Part shown: in pieces, positions 1 through 8,406 of the stretch
Numbering within the stretch: position 1 is the stretch's first letter
Layout of the letters: each line of letters opens with the position of its first letter
NCBI GenBank assembly: GCA_017882285.1
Contig: JADGPS010000013.1
Coordinates: 1 to 49,816, forward strand
Source: Paludibacter sp.
GTDB taxonomy: Bacteria > Bacteroidota > Bacteroidia > Bacteroidales > Paludibacteraceae
DNA: 49,816 nucleotides
Reading direction: 5' to 3'
The notes under the pieces: model-generated
What the model saw: the letters and a program-made list of their open reading frames with translations, nothing else
What the model was told of the DNA's origin: nothing
Databases searched by the model: none
Made by a program: the position numbers and the translations under genes

Positions 1-1
1 A

Positions 2-379
2 CTAGCTAATGATAAATGGTATGATACCCATAAATCCGACTCCGGTTTTGTAACTACCAGCACCGGACTTTGCTACAAAATTAATTATCCCGGTTGGGCG
101 TTAAGCCGGCAACCAAACGCCAATAGCGATATTAAAGTAACTTACAAAGGCACATTAATTGATGGATCTACTTTTGATTCACAATCGAGCGGAGTTTGGC
201 TGACTTTATCGAGCACCATTGCCGGTTGGAAAGAAATTATGCCAAAACTGCACAATGGTGCGAGTGTAAAATTGTATGTTCCAAGCAGTTTAGGATATGA
301 TACAATTTCTACAAATGCGACAATTCCGCCTCATTCGGTTTTAATATTTGATATTAATCTGATTGATTCTCGAAATTAA
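2..379 (+). CDS. FKBP-type peptidyl-prolyl isomerase, C-terminal part (5' end outside window)
   Basis: Open from the window edge to a TAA at 377-379. The reading frame gives a C-terminal FKBP domain: a VTYKGTLIDGSTFDS strand, a central GWKEIMPKL helix, a KLYVPSSLGYD segment and a final IPPHSVLIFDINLID strand. This is the classic FKBP order. The family catalyses cis-trans isomerisation of X-Pro bonds and, in Bacteroidota, such proteins are often exported lipoproteins; the export signal would lie upstream of this window, so location is inference. The gene is followed at 49 bp by the TPM-domain gene on the same strand. Confidence 0.85.
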   Translation, partial: LANDKWYDTHKSDSGFVTTSTGLCYKINYPGWALSRQPNANSDIKVTYKGTLIDGSTFDSQSSGVWLTLSSTIAGWKEIMPKLHNGASVKLYVPSSLGYDTISTNATIPPHSVLIFDINLIDSRN

Positions 380-427
380 TCTAAAACACCGTTTTAAAGA
401 CATAGAATTTACTTAACAAAATGTATT

Positions 428-1765
428 ATGAAAAAGTTGTTCCTCATTATTTTTTGTTCGATCTCGGTTTTAGCATTTGCCGCTGAATATACAGTTCAAA
501 CTATTCCAAGTCCGAAAAATGCTACCGAAAATGGGTTTGTAAGCAATCCTGATGGAATTCTGAAAGCAGAAACAGTTCAACAAATTAATATTTACCTGGA
601 CTCACTGGAGCATCAGACCGGTGCCGAAGTAACTGTTGTTGCTGTTAATTCAATTGGAATGGAAGAAATTAAACCTTTTGCCACGAGTCTTTTTGCTGAA
701 TGGAAAATTGGCAAGACAAAGAAAGACAATGGTTTGCTCGTCCTTTTTGTACTCGATCAAAAAAAAGTGACTTTCGAGACCGGTTATGGTCTTGAAGGCG
801 TTTTACCGGATGCTATATGCAAGCGAATCCAGTATCAAACCATGATTCCTGAATTCAAGAATGGAAATTACGATGCCGGATTATTGGCAGGAGTTCAACG
901 AATTGGTTCTGTTATTCGAAAAGAACCGGCTCAACAAGAAGCACCGAAAAATCCGGTTGCATGGAATGAAATCCTGCCGATAGCAATTGGGATTTATCTG
1001 TTATTGGCTTTATTTACATGGATTTGGATTGGAAATTCAATTCAGCGTATCCGAAAAAACCCAAAACTGACAAGTAATATTGCCAGATATAAAGCCATAA
1101 AAAGCGAGAAATCAGGAATAATCAGTTTAGTTGGAATATTTCTTCCAATTATAGGAATTGTCGGAATTATTCTCTTCTCAAATCCAATTTTTATTCTGTT
1201 GATATTGCCAGTTCCATTGACAACTATTCCGGCCAATATTTACGGAAGAATCATGATGCTTAAAATCCGTCGCACTGCTATTCCTTGCAATGTTTGCGAT
1301 GGGAAAATGCACATTTTATCTGAAAAAAAGGAAGATGCACACCTGAAACTGGCACAACAATTTGAAGAAAAATTACATGCCATCGATTATGATGTTTTTG
1401 TATGCGACAAATGCGCCAACGAAGCCATTTTCACTTTAGACAAACCGAGTTCTTATTCCGAATGTCCGAAATGTCATACGAAAGCATTTATTTTGAAAGA
1501 AAAACGAACAGTTGTTGCACCAACTTATATTACCGGCGGAACCGAAAAAACAACATACATTTGCAAATTCTGCGGCTACGAAGAAAACGACAATCATAAT
1601 ATTCCGCGACTTTCCCGCTCGGGTGGAGCAATTCTTGGCGGAGCAGTTGCAGGCGGTTTATTTAGCGGTAGCGGAGGCTTTGGCGGAGGCGGTTTCAGTG
1701 GTGGCGGAGGCGGAAGCTTCGGAGGCGGCATGTCAGGCGGAGGCGGAGCCACAAGTGGATGGTAA
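428..1765 (+). CDS. TPM-domain (YgcG-type) membrane protein with zinc-ribbon-like cysteines and glycine-rich tail
   Basis: The 445-aa product begins with a signal peptide ending near AFAA. It continues with a TPM domain (about residues 35-160, with the KDNGLLVLF and FETGYGLEG motifs). Hydrophobic segments lie near 183-203 and 230-275. The cytosolic-looking part has four CxxC pairs: CNVC 287-290, CDKC 326-329, CPKC 346-349 and CKFC 379-382. The end is a Gly/Ser-rich tail of about 45 residues. TPM domains occur with LemA in many bacteria, and lemA lies 65 bp downstream here, so the two probably form a unit in the cell envelope. Biochemical function is not established; phosphatase activity is described for some plant and bacterial TPM proteins. 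The CxxC block suggests metal binding (inference). Confidence 0.85.
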   Translation: MKKLFLIIFCSISVLAFAAEYTVQTIPSPKNATENGFVSNPDGILKAETVQQINIYLDSLEHQTGAEVTVVAVNSIGMEEIKPFATSLFAEWKIGKTKKDNGLLVLFVLDQKKVTFETGYGLEGVLPDAICKRIQYQTMIPEFKNGNYDAGLLAGVQRIGSVIRKEPAQQEAPKNPVAWNEILPIAIGIYLLLALFTWIWIGNSIQRIRKNPKLTSNIARYKAIKSEKSGIISLVGIFLPIIGIVGIILFSNPIFILLILPVPLTTIPANIYGRIMMLKIRRTAIPCNVCDGKMHILSEKKEDAHLKLAQQFEEKLHAIDYDVFVCDKCANEAIFTLDKPSSYSECPKCHTKAFILKEKRTVVAPTYITGGTEKTTYICKFCGYEENDNHNIPRLSRSGGAILGGAVAGGLFSGSGGFGGGGFSGGGGGSFGGGMSGGGGATSGW

Positions 1766-1830
1766 GCTTCTTAGTATCAGTAAACAGTTTTTATATCGTT
1801 AATTATATAACTCATTAAAACATTATCACA

Positions 1831-2421
1831 ATGAAAAAGAACACAATTATTTTAATCTCTGTTATAGCTGTATTGGTTATTTCATTTTTCTGGGCAATTT
1901 CCGGATACAATAGTTTGGTAACTTTGAGGGAAAATGTTAATAGCCAGTGGGCTAATGTTGAAAGTCAATATCAACGACGTTCAGATTTAATTCCGAACTT
2001 AGTTCAAACAGTTAAAGGCTATGCCACTCACGAAAGTTCAACGTTGGAAGGAGTTGTAGCTGCACGTGCAAAAGCTACACAAGTAACAATCGATCCTAAA
2101 AATCTTACTCCCGAAAAACTTCAAGAATATCAGGCAGCTCAAGGTCAGGTAAGTTCTGCTTTAGGTAAGTTGTTGATGATTACCGAAAACTATCCCGATT
2201 TGAAGGCGAATCAAAACTTCCTTGAATTGCAAGCTCAACTTGAAGGTACTGAAAATCGAATTTCAGTAGAACGGAACAGGTTTAATGACGTGGCAAAAAG
2301 TTATGATATTACGATTCAACGATTCCCAAAATCTATTATTGCATCTCTCTTTGGATTTAAGGAAAAACCATACTTCGAAGCTGAAAAAGGAACTGAAAAA
2401 GCTCCATCAGTAAAATTCTGA
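1831..2421 (+). CDS. lemA: LemA family protein
   Basis: A 196-aa protein with one N-terminal membrane anchor (residues about 5-25). The conserved LemA core follows: YNSLVTLRENVNSQWANVE, the RRSDLIPNLVQTVKGYA motif and the ISVERNRFNDVAKSYD motif. Length and order match the family. The predicted topology is a short extracytoplasmic N-terminus followed by a helical domain. Function is not known in detail; LemA genes commonly neighbour TPM-domain genes, as here. Translation starts at an ATG 65 bp after the TPM gene and both are on the same strand, so co-transcription is likely. Confidence 0.92.
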   Translation: MKKNTIILISVIAVLVISFFWAISGYNSLVTLRENVNSQWANVESQYQRRSDLIPNLVQTVKGYATHESSTLEGVVAARAKATQVTIDPKNLTPEKLQEYQAAQGQVSSALGKLLMITENYPDLKANQNFLELQAQLEGTENRISVERNRFNDVAKSYDITIQRFPKSIIASLFGFKEKPYFEAEKGTEKAPSVKF

Positions 2422-2470
2422 TAATCAAATCTCATTAAAGAAAGTTTAAACTTATAATTTTAGTTGCTTT

Positions 2471-3469
2471 ATGTCAGATAAATCGTACATTCCATCATCT
2501 GATCGTTACTCCAACTCAGTTGGTTATAATTATTGCGGAAAAAGCGGATTAAAACTTCCACGAATTTCACTTGGTTTGTGGCACAATTTCGGAGATGTGG
2601 ACGATGCCAACGAAGCATTGAAAATGATTCTGTTTGCTTTTGATCATGGCATTACGCATTTTGATCTGGCAAATAATTATGGTGTCCCTGCCGGAAGTGC
2701 AGAGACTAATTTCGGAAAAATGCTGCAAAAACATTTCGGCTCATATCGTGACGAAATGATAATCAGCACAAAAGCCGGTCACGATATGTGGCCGGGACCC
2801 TATGGTGATTGGGGTTCGCGTAAATATTTAATTGCCAGCCTGAATCAAAGTTTAAAACGAATGCAACTGGAATATGTGGATATTTTTTATTCACACCGTT
2901 ACGATCCTTCAACGCCGCTCGAAGAAACGATGGGAGCTTTGTCGGACATGGTAAAACAAGGAAAAGCGCTTTATGTCGGCATTTCAAAATACCCTGAAGA
3001 TAAAGCCCGTGAAGCGTATCGTATTTTGCGGGAAAACGGAACGCCATGTCTTATAAATCAGGATAAATACAATATTTTTACCCGTGCTATTGAGCAAAGT
3101 GTTTTGCCATTGGCTGAAGAAAATGGAATCGGATTCATAGCATTTTCACCCTTGGCTCAAGGAATGTTGAGCGATAAATATTTACATGGAATTCCTGAAA
3201 ATTCGCGTGCAGCTCAAAGTTACGGTTTCCTTCAAAAAAATCAACTGACAACCGAAGTGATTGAGAAAACCGGTAAATTGAATGATATTGCCGCTCAACG
3301 TGGACAGACTTTAGCACAAATGGCTCTTGCCTGGTGCTTTCACAAATCGCAAGTTACTTCAGTTATTGTTGGAACAAGCTCTGTAAAGCAATTACAGGAT
3401 AATATCGATGCGCTTAAAAATCTTCACTTTACAGATGAGGAATTGTGGCGAATTGGAGAATTAGGTTAA
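2471..3469 (+). CDS. Aldo/keto reductase, YghZ/MgrA-like
   Basis: A 332-aa NADPH-dependent aldo/keto reductase with a (beta/alpha)8 barrel. The catalytic tetrad is visible: Asp and Tyr in HFDLANNYG, Lys in ISTKAGHD, His in FYSHRYDP. The segments GPYGDWGSRKYL and INQDKYNIFTR and the C-terminal VIVGTSSVKQLQDN cofactor-binding part resemble E. coli YghZ, which reduces L-glyceraldehyde 3-phosphate and methylglyoxal. That substrate is inferred by family likeness only. A hairpin follows directly after the stop codon. Confidence 0.9.
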   Translation: MSDKSYIPSSDRYSNSVGYNYCGKSGLKLPRISLGLWHNFGDVDDANEALKMILFAFDHGITHFDLANNYGVPAGSAETNFGKMLQKHFGSYRDEMIISTKAGHDMWPGPYGDWGSRKYLIASLNQSLKRMQLEYVDIFYSHRYDPSTPLEETMGALSDMVKQGKALYVGISKYPEDKAREAYRILRENGTPCLINQDKYNIFTRAIEQSVLPLAEENGIGFIAFSPLAQGMLSDKYLHGIPENSRAAQSYGFLQKNQLTTEVIEKTGKLNDIAAQRGQTLAQMALAWCFHKSQVTSVIVGTSSVKQLQDNIDALKNLHFTDEELWRIGELG

Positions 3470-3473
3470 AAGT

Positions 3474-3496
3474 AAGGGCGAATTGTATTCGCCCTT
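3474..3496 (+). terminator. Hairpin after the aldo/keto reductase gene
   Basis: A perfect 10-bp inverted repeat (AAGGGCGAAT / ATTCGCCCTT) with a 3-nt loop lies 4 bp after the TAA. It lacks a strong T-run, so termination may be partial, with read-through into the lipoprotein gene at 3510. Confidence 0.6.
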
Positions 3497-3509
3497 AATA
3501 AATACAAAG

Positions 3510-3962
3510 ATGAAACCAATCATTCAATATTGTCTGTTAGCACTTTTAATCAACTTATCCATAACAAGTTGCAATGATAATTACATTTCATCCATTCCCG
3601 ATTTTCCTGTCAATCTGGTACTTAATCTGACTACAACTTATCCAACTTTTAAAAATTCGTATAATAAAAGTATGATTTTTACAAAGCCAATTACGGCTGT
3701 TGACCGCGTAGGTTTTGGTGGAATTTTAGTTTACACCGGATTCGATGGAGAATATTATGCATTTGATATGAGTTGCCCGTATGAACATCAAACAAATGTG
3801 CGGGTTTATCCAAATGGCTTGGGTCAAGCGGTTTGTGAAGGATGTGGTTCGGTTTTCGATATCGGTTATGGTATCGGGAATCCATCATCGGGAAAAGCCA
3901 AAGAAGTACTAAAACGATACAAAACTACTTTGTCGGGAAATGTTTTATATATCTACAAATAA
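3510..3962 (+). CDS. Rieske-like lipoprotein with altered ligand motif
   Basis: A 150-aa lipoprotein. I chose the ATG at 3510 rather than the upstream TTG at 3483, because the TTG lies inside the hairpin and the ATG gives a clean lipoprotein signal peptide (lipobox SITSC, Cys21). The C-terminal half looks like a Rieske beta-sandwich: a CPYEH motif (89-93), then CEGCGSVFD (110-118), then a GNPSSGKAKEVLKRY segment and a last strand. Classical Rieske proteins have CxH...CxxH. Here the spacing is CxxxH...CxxC, so the second histidine is replaced. I recall related Bacteroidota proteins with C..E/H...CxxCGS, but cannot confirm cluster binding. It is likely anchored in the outer or inner membrane, periplasmic side. 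Confidence 0.72.
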   Translation: MKPIIQYCLLALLINLSITSCNDNYISSIPDFPVNLVLNLTTTYPTFKNSYNKSMIFTKPITAVDRVGFGGILVYTGFDGEYYAFDMSCPYEHQTNVRVYPNGLGQAVCEGCGSVFDIGYGIGNPSSGKAKEVLKRYKTTLSGNVLYIYK

Positions 3963-3966
3963 GCCT

Positions 3967-5061
3967 TTATTTCCATTTTACCGGTTTTAGAACAAATGCT
4001 GAGACCGCCACAAAAACGATATAAAAAGGATATACTACAGATAATAGAAAGGAATAAACTACAGTATTCTTTAATTGAAAAAAACGTCGGACGGAATAGA
4101 GAAAACCGGTATCAAGCAAGCATTTAAAAGTAAATAATGCTATTAAACTAAATAGATATACCGACTTATAAAACGACAAAACGATTAAAATTATTGTTGA
4201 TAAATTAATTGCCAAAACGACACACGCAGTGAAAATAAGTTGCCAATCTGTATAAGCTGTTGATTTGGATGCCCATCGGCGTCTTTGTTTAATAAACTCA
4301 ACTAAATTATCAGCCGGTTTTGTCTTTACAAATGCCGATTCCGACTTTAAGAAACAAATAGTTCCACCCTGTTTCTTTACACTTTCCAGCAAAAACATAT
4401 CATCGCCCGATTGTTCTTCTTCGTGCAAGTCTGCCTGACATTTCAACCAAACACTTTTTTTAAATGCAAGATTAGCCCCATTGCACAAAACAGGCATTCC
4501 TGCTCCGGCCGAACCGGCAGCACTGGCAACCAAACTAACAAATTCAAGAGCCTGAAAACGTGAAAAGAAAGTTCCATTTTCGGATATTCTAACCGGACAA
4601 ATCATTAAATCGGTTGGGAATTGCGCTTGAAAGCTTACAATAGATTCAAGCCAACGTTCGGATGGTAAACAATCGGCATCGGTAGTAACAATTAAATCGG
4701 ATTTGGAACTTAAAATTCCTTCTTTTAAAGCATTCTTTTTCCCAAATCCAACAGCATCAAGTAGTTGAATATTCGGGAATATATCCTGCGATGTTTTCAT
4801 GTTTTTTCCGGATTGGTCTGCAGAATGATCATTTACAAGTATCAGTTCGAAATTCTGATAACTTTGTTTTTTTAAAGCCGAAATAAGTGACAGGATATGA
4901 TCTTGTTCGTTCCGGCAAGCTACCACAACGGAAATACGTGTGTTACTCGGCTCGTTTTCTTTTGGTTCGTACTGGAGAATTTGTTTCCAGCCGAAATAAA
5001 AGATTAAAATCAGGATAAGATACAGTATGCAAATCAGAATAATACAGAATATCAGCAACAT
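3967..5061 (-). CDS. Family 2 glycosyltransferase, membrane-bound
   Basis: A 364-aa protein. An N-terminal membrane helix (about residues 3-24) precedes a GT-A domain. The domain has a nucleotide-binding start ISVVVACRNEQDHI, a TTDADC metal-binding motif near residue 130 and the acceptor/catalytic QRRRWASKS motif. Three or more membrane helices close the protein. This is the layout of processive or envelope-glycan GT2 enzymes that use nucleotide sugars at the inner membrane. The exact sugar and acceptor cannot be told from sequence. It sits downstream of the outer-membrane barrel gene on the same strand with a 51-bp gap, so the two may be co-transcribed. Confidence 0.88.
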   Translation of the reverse strand: MLLIFCIILICILYLILILIFYFGWKQILQYEPKENEPSNTRISVVVACRNEQDHILSLISALKKQSYQNFELILVNDHSADQSGKNMKTSQDIFPNIQLLDAVGFGKKNALKEGILSSKSDLIVTTDADCLPSERWLESIVSFQAQFPTDLMICPVRISENGTFFSRFQALEFVSLVASAAGSAGAGMPVLCNGANLAFKKSVWLKCQADLHEEEQSGDDMFLLESVKKQGGTICFLKSESAFVKTKPADNLVEFIKQRRRWASKSTAYTDWQLIFTACVVLAINLSTIILIVLSFYKSVYLFSLIALFTFKCLLDTGFLYSVRRFFQLKNTVVYSFLLSVVYPFYIVFVAVSAFVLKPVKWK

Positions 5062-5112
5062 ATTGTTTATTTAGAAGAAGAAATTCCAACGCTTAAAAAC
5101 ATTTTTCTAATT

Positions 5113-6390
5113 CTAAAATAAGTAATTCAATCCGATATAAAATCCGGTATTTCCATCCTGTTTGTCGAATGCTTTCCCAAAATCGGCAGAAATTACAAAG
5201 TTCTCATTCCAACCCACTTTTAGACCGATACCGGCTGCCGAATGAAACTTGCCGGGGGCATAATCATTGAAATACCTGGCTTTATCACTCGCCGAAACAG
5301 TTGATAAATCCATATCAATGGGCTTCAGAATAATTCCTGAATCGAAAAATATATTTGTCCCCAAATAGAAATTCTGTTTTAGCCATTCGAAACGCAGGAA
5401 TTTATAACGGAATTCAAAATTTCCAAATCCAACATTATCGCCAATAATCCGATTTCGTAAAATTCCACGCACTGAACTTTTCCCTCCTAATCCCTGATTG
5501 GTAGCCGCTATCAAATAACTGGTAATCAACAGAGGTTGAGCATAATACGGCACATGTTCATTTCCAAGCGACATTTGATAATCAAGTCGGTAAGCAAATA
5601 TCAAATCTTTAGACAGCGGAAAGTACTGACGATGAATAATCGCCATTTTTGTATGAGGATTTGTCTGATTTAGAAATTTCGGAGCTGTTTGAACTACTGC
5701 TTCAGTAAAAATTCCTTTTGTAGGACAAGCCAACTGATCACGTGTGTCATATTTCAAACCTACTTTAAAATAATTAATATTCCCACCGTTCGCTTCAGTT
5801 GCATCAATTAATCCCCATGCTTTATATTTCTGAAACAAATCACCACCTGGAACTGCCGATAAACCTAATTTAGTGATATTTACAGTGTCCATTTTGAAAT
5901 TATAGAAAGCATAACCGGCAACCCAACCAAATTTTGATTCCCCAAAATATCCTTGAAAGTCAGCCTTTATCCTAAATGTATTCTTTTCGCATTTATAAAA
6001 ATTACGATACATTTTACTGGTCGCTGCATCAAATACGCTTTGATAACCATTAAAACCATAAAAATCAGACATTTGATCAGGTACGTAAGCAACATCAAGT
6101 GTTGTTCGAACTTTTGGAATCAATCGTTCTGAATCATACCTGACGCGGGCAATGGTTGTTCCTTTGGTATAGGTTGATAATTCCAGATACAAGGAATGAT
6201 CGTATTTTGGGAAACGGGAGCCATCACCGTAAAGATAAAAATTTACCAACGCTCCATATTGAAAACCTAAATCGGAATCATACGAAACAGCCGGTAAAGC
6301 TCCGAAACCAAGACCTTTTTTTACTTTCTGTTGCCCATAAACCAATGAAATAAAAAGAAGCAAGCAAAAAACGATTGTGTATTTTTTCAT
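5113..6390 (-). CDS. Outer-membrane beta-barrel protein (BamA/TamA surface-antigen fold)
   Basis: The product is 425 aa from the ATG at 6388-6390. That start gives a proper signal peptide (MKKYTIVFCLLLF...VYGQ); a start nine codons upstream is possible but would spoil it. The mature part alternates polar and hydrophobic residues over many short strands and ends in ...GLNYLF. A terminal Phe is typical of outer-membrane barrels. Segments such as VGLKYDTRDQLACPTKGIF (the TRD..P..G pattern) and LGGKSSVRGILRNRIIGDN (the VRGY/VRGI-like lid motif) match the bacterial surface antigen (Omp85 C-terminal) domain. There are no POTRA repeats, so it is a short barrel-only member; substrate unknown. Confidence 0.82.
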   Translation of the reverse strand: MKKYTIVFCLLLFISLVYGQQKVKKGLGFGALPAVSYDSDLGFQYGALVNFYLYGDGSRFPKYDHSLYLELSTYTKGTTIARVRYDSERLIPKVRTTLDVAYVPDQMSDFYGFNGYQSVFDAATSKMYRNFYKCEKNTFRIKADFQGYFGESKFGWVAGYAFYNFKMDTVNITKLGLSAVPGGDLFQKYKAWGLIDATEANGGNINYFKVGLKYDTRDQLACPTKGIFTEAVVQTAPKFLNQTNPHTKMAIIHRQYFPLSKDLIFAYRLDYQMSLGNEHVPYYAQPLLITSYLIAATNQGLGGKSSVRGILRNRIIGDNVGFGNFEFRYKFLRFEWLKQNFYLGTNIFFDSGIILKPIDMDLSTVSASDKARYFNDYAPGKFHSAAGIGLKVGWNENFVISADFGKAFDKQDGNTGFYIGLNYLF

Positions 6391-6445
6391 ATTGCCTGAT
6401 TTTAATGTTGGGTTCAAAGATAACTAAAAACGACAATAAAAAAAT

Positions 6446-6468
6446 AGCACACTTAAAAAAAGTGTGCT
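6446..6468 (-). terminator. Rho-independent terminator of the perR-like gene
   Basis: A 9-bp stem AGCACACTT / AAGTGTGCT with a 5-nt A loop. On the minus strand it is followed by ATTTTTTTATTG. It lies 25 bp beyond the end of the PerR-like gene. Confidence 0.8.
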
Positions 6469-6492
6469 TATATCAAATATTATCGTTAAGAT

Positions 6493-6900
6493 TTAATTGC
6501 CTTGACAACTTTTACAAACTCCAAAATATGAAACATCAACCGAATCAATTTTGAAATCAGTTGTTTCAGGTAGCTTAAACATGGAGGCATCCAAATCAAA
6601 AACATCATGAATTTTACCGCAACTTTTACACATGAAATGACCATGTGCCGAAATATTTACATCATAACGGGCATTTCGACCATCAATGACTAAAGCCTGA
6701 ACAGCCCCTTTTTCCACAAATAAATCGAGCGTATTATAAACTGTTGTTTTTGATAAGGTAGGCATGGTTGGCACCAAAGCCATATAAATTTCATCTATGG
6801 TAGGATGAATGCGGTTCTTCATTAGAAAATTCATTACCGCTGACCGTTGCACTGATGGTTTAATTGAAAATTGGCGTAAATATTGATGAGATTGTAACAT
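6493..6900 (-). CDS. perR: Fur-family regulator, PerR type
   Basis: A 135-aa Fur-family repressor with an N-terminal winged helix (KTTVYNTLDLF recognition region) and a C-terminal dimerisation domain. Structural zinc ligands are C91/C94 and C129/C132. The regulatory metal site matches Bacillus PerR with a constant offset of five: H32, D80, H86, H88 and D99 correspond to H37, D85, H91, H93 and D104. The Asp at the last position is the feature that separates peroxide-sensing PerR from Fur. The peroxide-sensing role is inferred from this. Rubrerythrin at 22495-23070 is a plausible regulon member. The minus-strand -7 box TATCTTTG lies at 6929-6936. Confidence 0.88.
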   Translation of the reverse strand: MLQSHQYLRQFSIKPSVQRSAVMNFLMKNRIHPTIDEIYMALVPTMPTLSKTTVYNTLDLFVEKGAVQALVIDGRNARYDVNISAHGHFMCKSCGKIHDVFDLDASMFKLPETTDFKIDSVDVSYFGVCKSCQGN

Positions 6901-6928
6901 GGGAGTAAATTATTTATTGTTATGATTA

Positions 6929-6936
6929 CAAAGATA
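6929..6936 (-). promoter_or_regulatory. Bacteroidota -7 box upstream of perR
   Basis: The minus strand reads TATCTTTG, an exact match to the TAnnTTTG consensus, about 30 bp before the ATG. No clear TTTG -33 box was seen at the usual 19-21 bp distance. Confidence 0.5.
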
Positions 6937-7057
6937 TAGCGTTCAAAGAAAAAAACATGAATAAATTTCTAAATTTCACCTTAATTACCCATTAGAGACA
7001 ATTTGAAACCTACTTTAACCGTAAAACAAGAAATTTAAACTGGTTTTTAATAAAAAA

Positions 7058-7088
7058 ATAGTCGCAATAAAACTCTTATTGCGACTAT
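7058..7088 (-). terminator. Terminator of mdh
   Basis: A perfect 13-bp stem (ATAGTCGCAATAA / TTATTGCGACTAT) with loop AACTC. On the minus strand it is followed by a run of seven T. It starts 16 bp after the mdh stop codon. Confidence 0.88.
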
Positions 7089-7104
7089 CTTTTGACTTAA
7101 ACGA

Positions 7105-8046
7105 TTAAAGCACCTTGATTTCTTTTAACACATCGTTAGTCGCACGTACTGCTGCTGCACTTTTTGCAAACAATGCTTTTTCTGCGTCATTCAATTTATA
7201 ATCTAATATTTCTTCCACACCGTCTTTGCCAATAACTACTGGCACACCCAGACAAATATCGTTTTGACCGTATTCACCTTCCAACAATACACAGCAAGGA
7301 ATGATTTTTTTCTTATCGTGAATAATTGATTTTACCAGATAAGCTATAGAAGCTCCGGGAGCATACCAAGACGAGGTTCCGAGTAATGCAGTCAAGGTAG
7401 CACCACCCACCATTGTGTCGGCAACCGCTTTATCTAATGTAGCTTTATCCAGAACATCGGTTACTTGACGACCTTTGTAAGAAGCAAAACGGGTCAAAGG
7501 AATCATGGTTGTATCGCCGTGACCACCAATAACCATGCAATGAACTTCATTCTGGTTTGCATTCATGGCTTTGCTCAAATAGTATTTAAAACGTGCTGTA
7601 TCCAAAGCACCACCCATTCCAATAACTCTGTTTTTTGGAAGTCCAGTAGCTTTCAATGCAAGATAAGTCATTGTGTCCATTGGGTTACTTACAATTACAA
7701 AAGTAGTATTGGGAGAATACTTCAAAATATTTTCAGCAACCGTTTTTACAATTCCGGCATTCACACCGATCAACTCTTCGCGAGTCATACCGGGTTTACG
7801 AGGAATACCTGAAGTGATAACTACTACATCTGAATTTGCGGTTTGGGGATAATCATTTGTACAACCAATAATCTTTGAATCGAAACCCAATAAAGCGGCT
7901 GTTTGTTGCAGATCCAATGCTTTACCTTCTGATACGCCTTCTTTTACATCGAGCATGATAACCTGGTCTGCTATTTCGTTGATTGCAAGAACATTTGCAC
8001 ATGAGGCACCTACATTTCCGGCACCAACTACAGTTACTTTTGTCAT
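7105..8046 (-). CDS. mdh: Malate dehydrogenase
   Basis: A 313-aa LDH-type malate dehydrogenase catalysing NAD-dependent malate/oxaloacetate interconversion in the cytosol. Visible elements are the Rossmann GAGNVG motif at the N-terminus, an Asp (VIMLDVKEG) that prefers NAD, the substrate-binding SGIPRKPGMTREEL loop, the VSNPMD motif and the catalytic GGHGDT histidine. The Arg at IPRKPG and the length fit the LDH-like MDH class found in Bacteroidota. It is monocistronic: a strong terminator follows and a 360-bp gap with a divergent gene (pgk) precedes it. Confidence 0.95.
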   Translation of the reverse strand: MTKVTVVGAGNVGASCANVLAINEIADQVIMLDVKEGVSEGKALDLQQTAALLGFDSKIIGCTNDYPQTANSDVVVITSGIPRKPGMTREELIGVNAGIVKTVAENILKYSPNTTFVIVSNPMDTMTYLALKATGLPKNRVIGMGGALDTARFKYYLSKAMNANQNEVHCMVIGGHGDTTMIPLTRFASYKGRQVTDVLDKATLDKAVADTMVGGATLTALLGTSSWYAPGASIAYLVKSIIHDKKKIIPCCVLLEGEYGQNDICLGVPVVIGKDGVEEILDYKLNDAEKALFAKSAAAVRATNDVLKEIKVL

Positions 8047-8211
8047 AATAATTTTATTTTTTTTAGTTAGAATAATCTATTTTTAAAATTCACGCGAAGG
8101 TACAAATATTTATTGCTTAAAGAAAAGTTTATTTATTAATTAAGCGAATAAAATGCAAATTACTATTAAAATCGTTCTATATCTGAATGCACTTATTTAT
8201 AAGTTTATTTG

Positions 8212-8219
8212 TATCTTTG
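8212..8219 (+). promoter_or_regulatory. -7 box of the pgk promoter
   Basis: Exact TATCTTTG on the plus strand, which predicts transcription starting near 8226 and a leader of about 180 nt. No good -33 TTTG box was found at 19-21 bp. Confidence 0.55.
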
Positions 8220-8299
8220 TGGTCGAAAAGTTTGTACGTAAGTTTGAAAATTTGAGAATAATAATTGTTTATTCTGACAATTGATTCTCGTTTCAGTAA

Positions 8300-8387
8300 T
8301 TCAACATTTCAATGATTCGATTTGTTCAACAATTCAATAACTCAACTTGTTCAACAATTCAATGATTTAACAGCTCAACAATTCTAT
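8300..8387 (+). repeat. 25-bp tandem repeat in the pgk leader
   Basis: Copies start at 8300, 8325 and 8350 with an exact 25-bp period, each opening with TTCAACAATTCAAT or a one-base variant (TTCAACATTTCAAT in copy 1). A fourth, shorter copy starts at 8374. Copies 2 and 3 share an exact 17-bp block counted from 8322 and 8347. The array ends about 20 bp before the pgk ATG, inside the predicted untranslated leader. Confidence 0.8.
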
Positions 8388-8406
8388 AATCTTAATAAAT
8401 AACAAT

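Larger units (their letters stand above)
8047..8406. other. Divergent mdh-pgk intergenic region
   Basis: This 360-bp gap has no convincing gene. It contains an exact -7 box (TATCTTTG, 8212-8219) pointing to pgk, and a long pgk leader of about 180 nt that carries four copies of a 25-bp tandem repeat. On the mdh side the start of the gene is preceded by AT-rich DNA with an imperfect AATATTTG box (minus strand, around 8103-8110). Confidence 0.6.
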
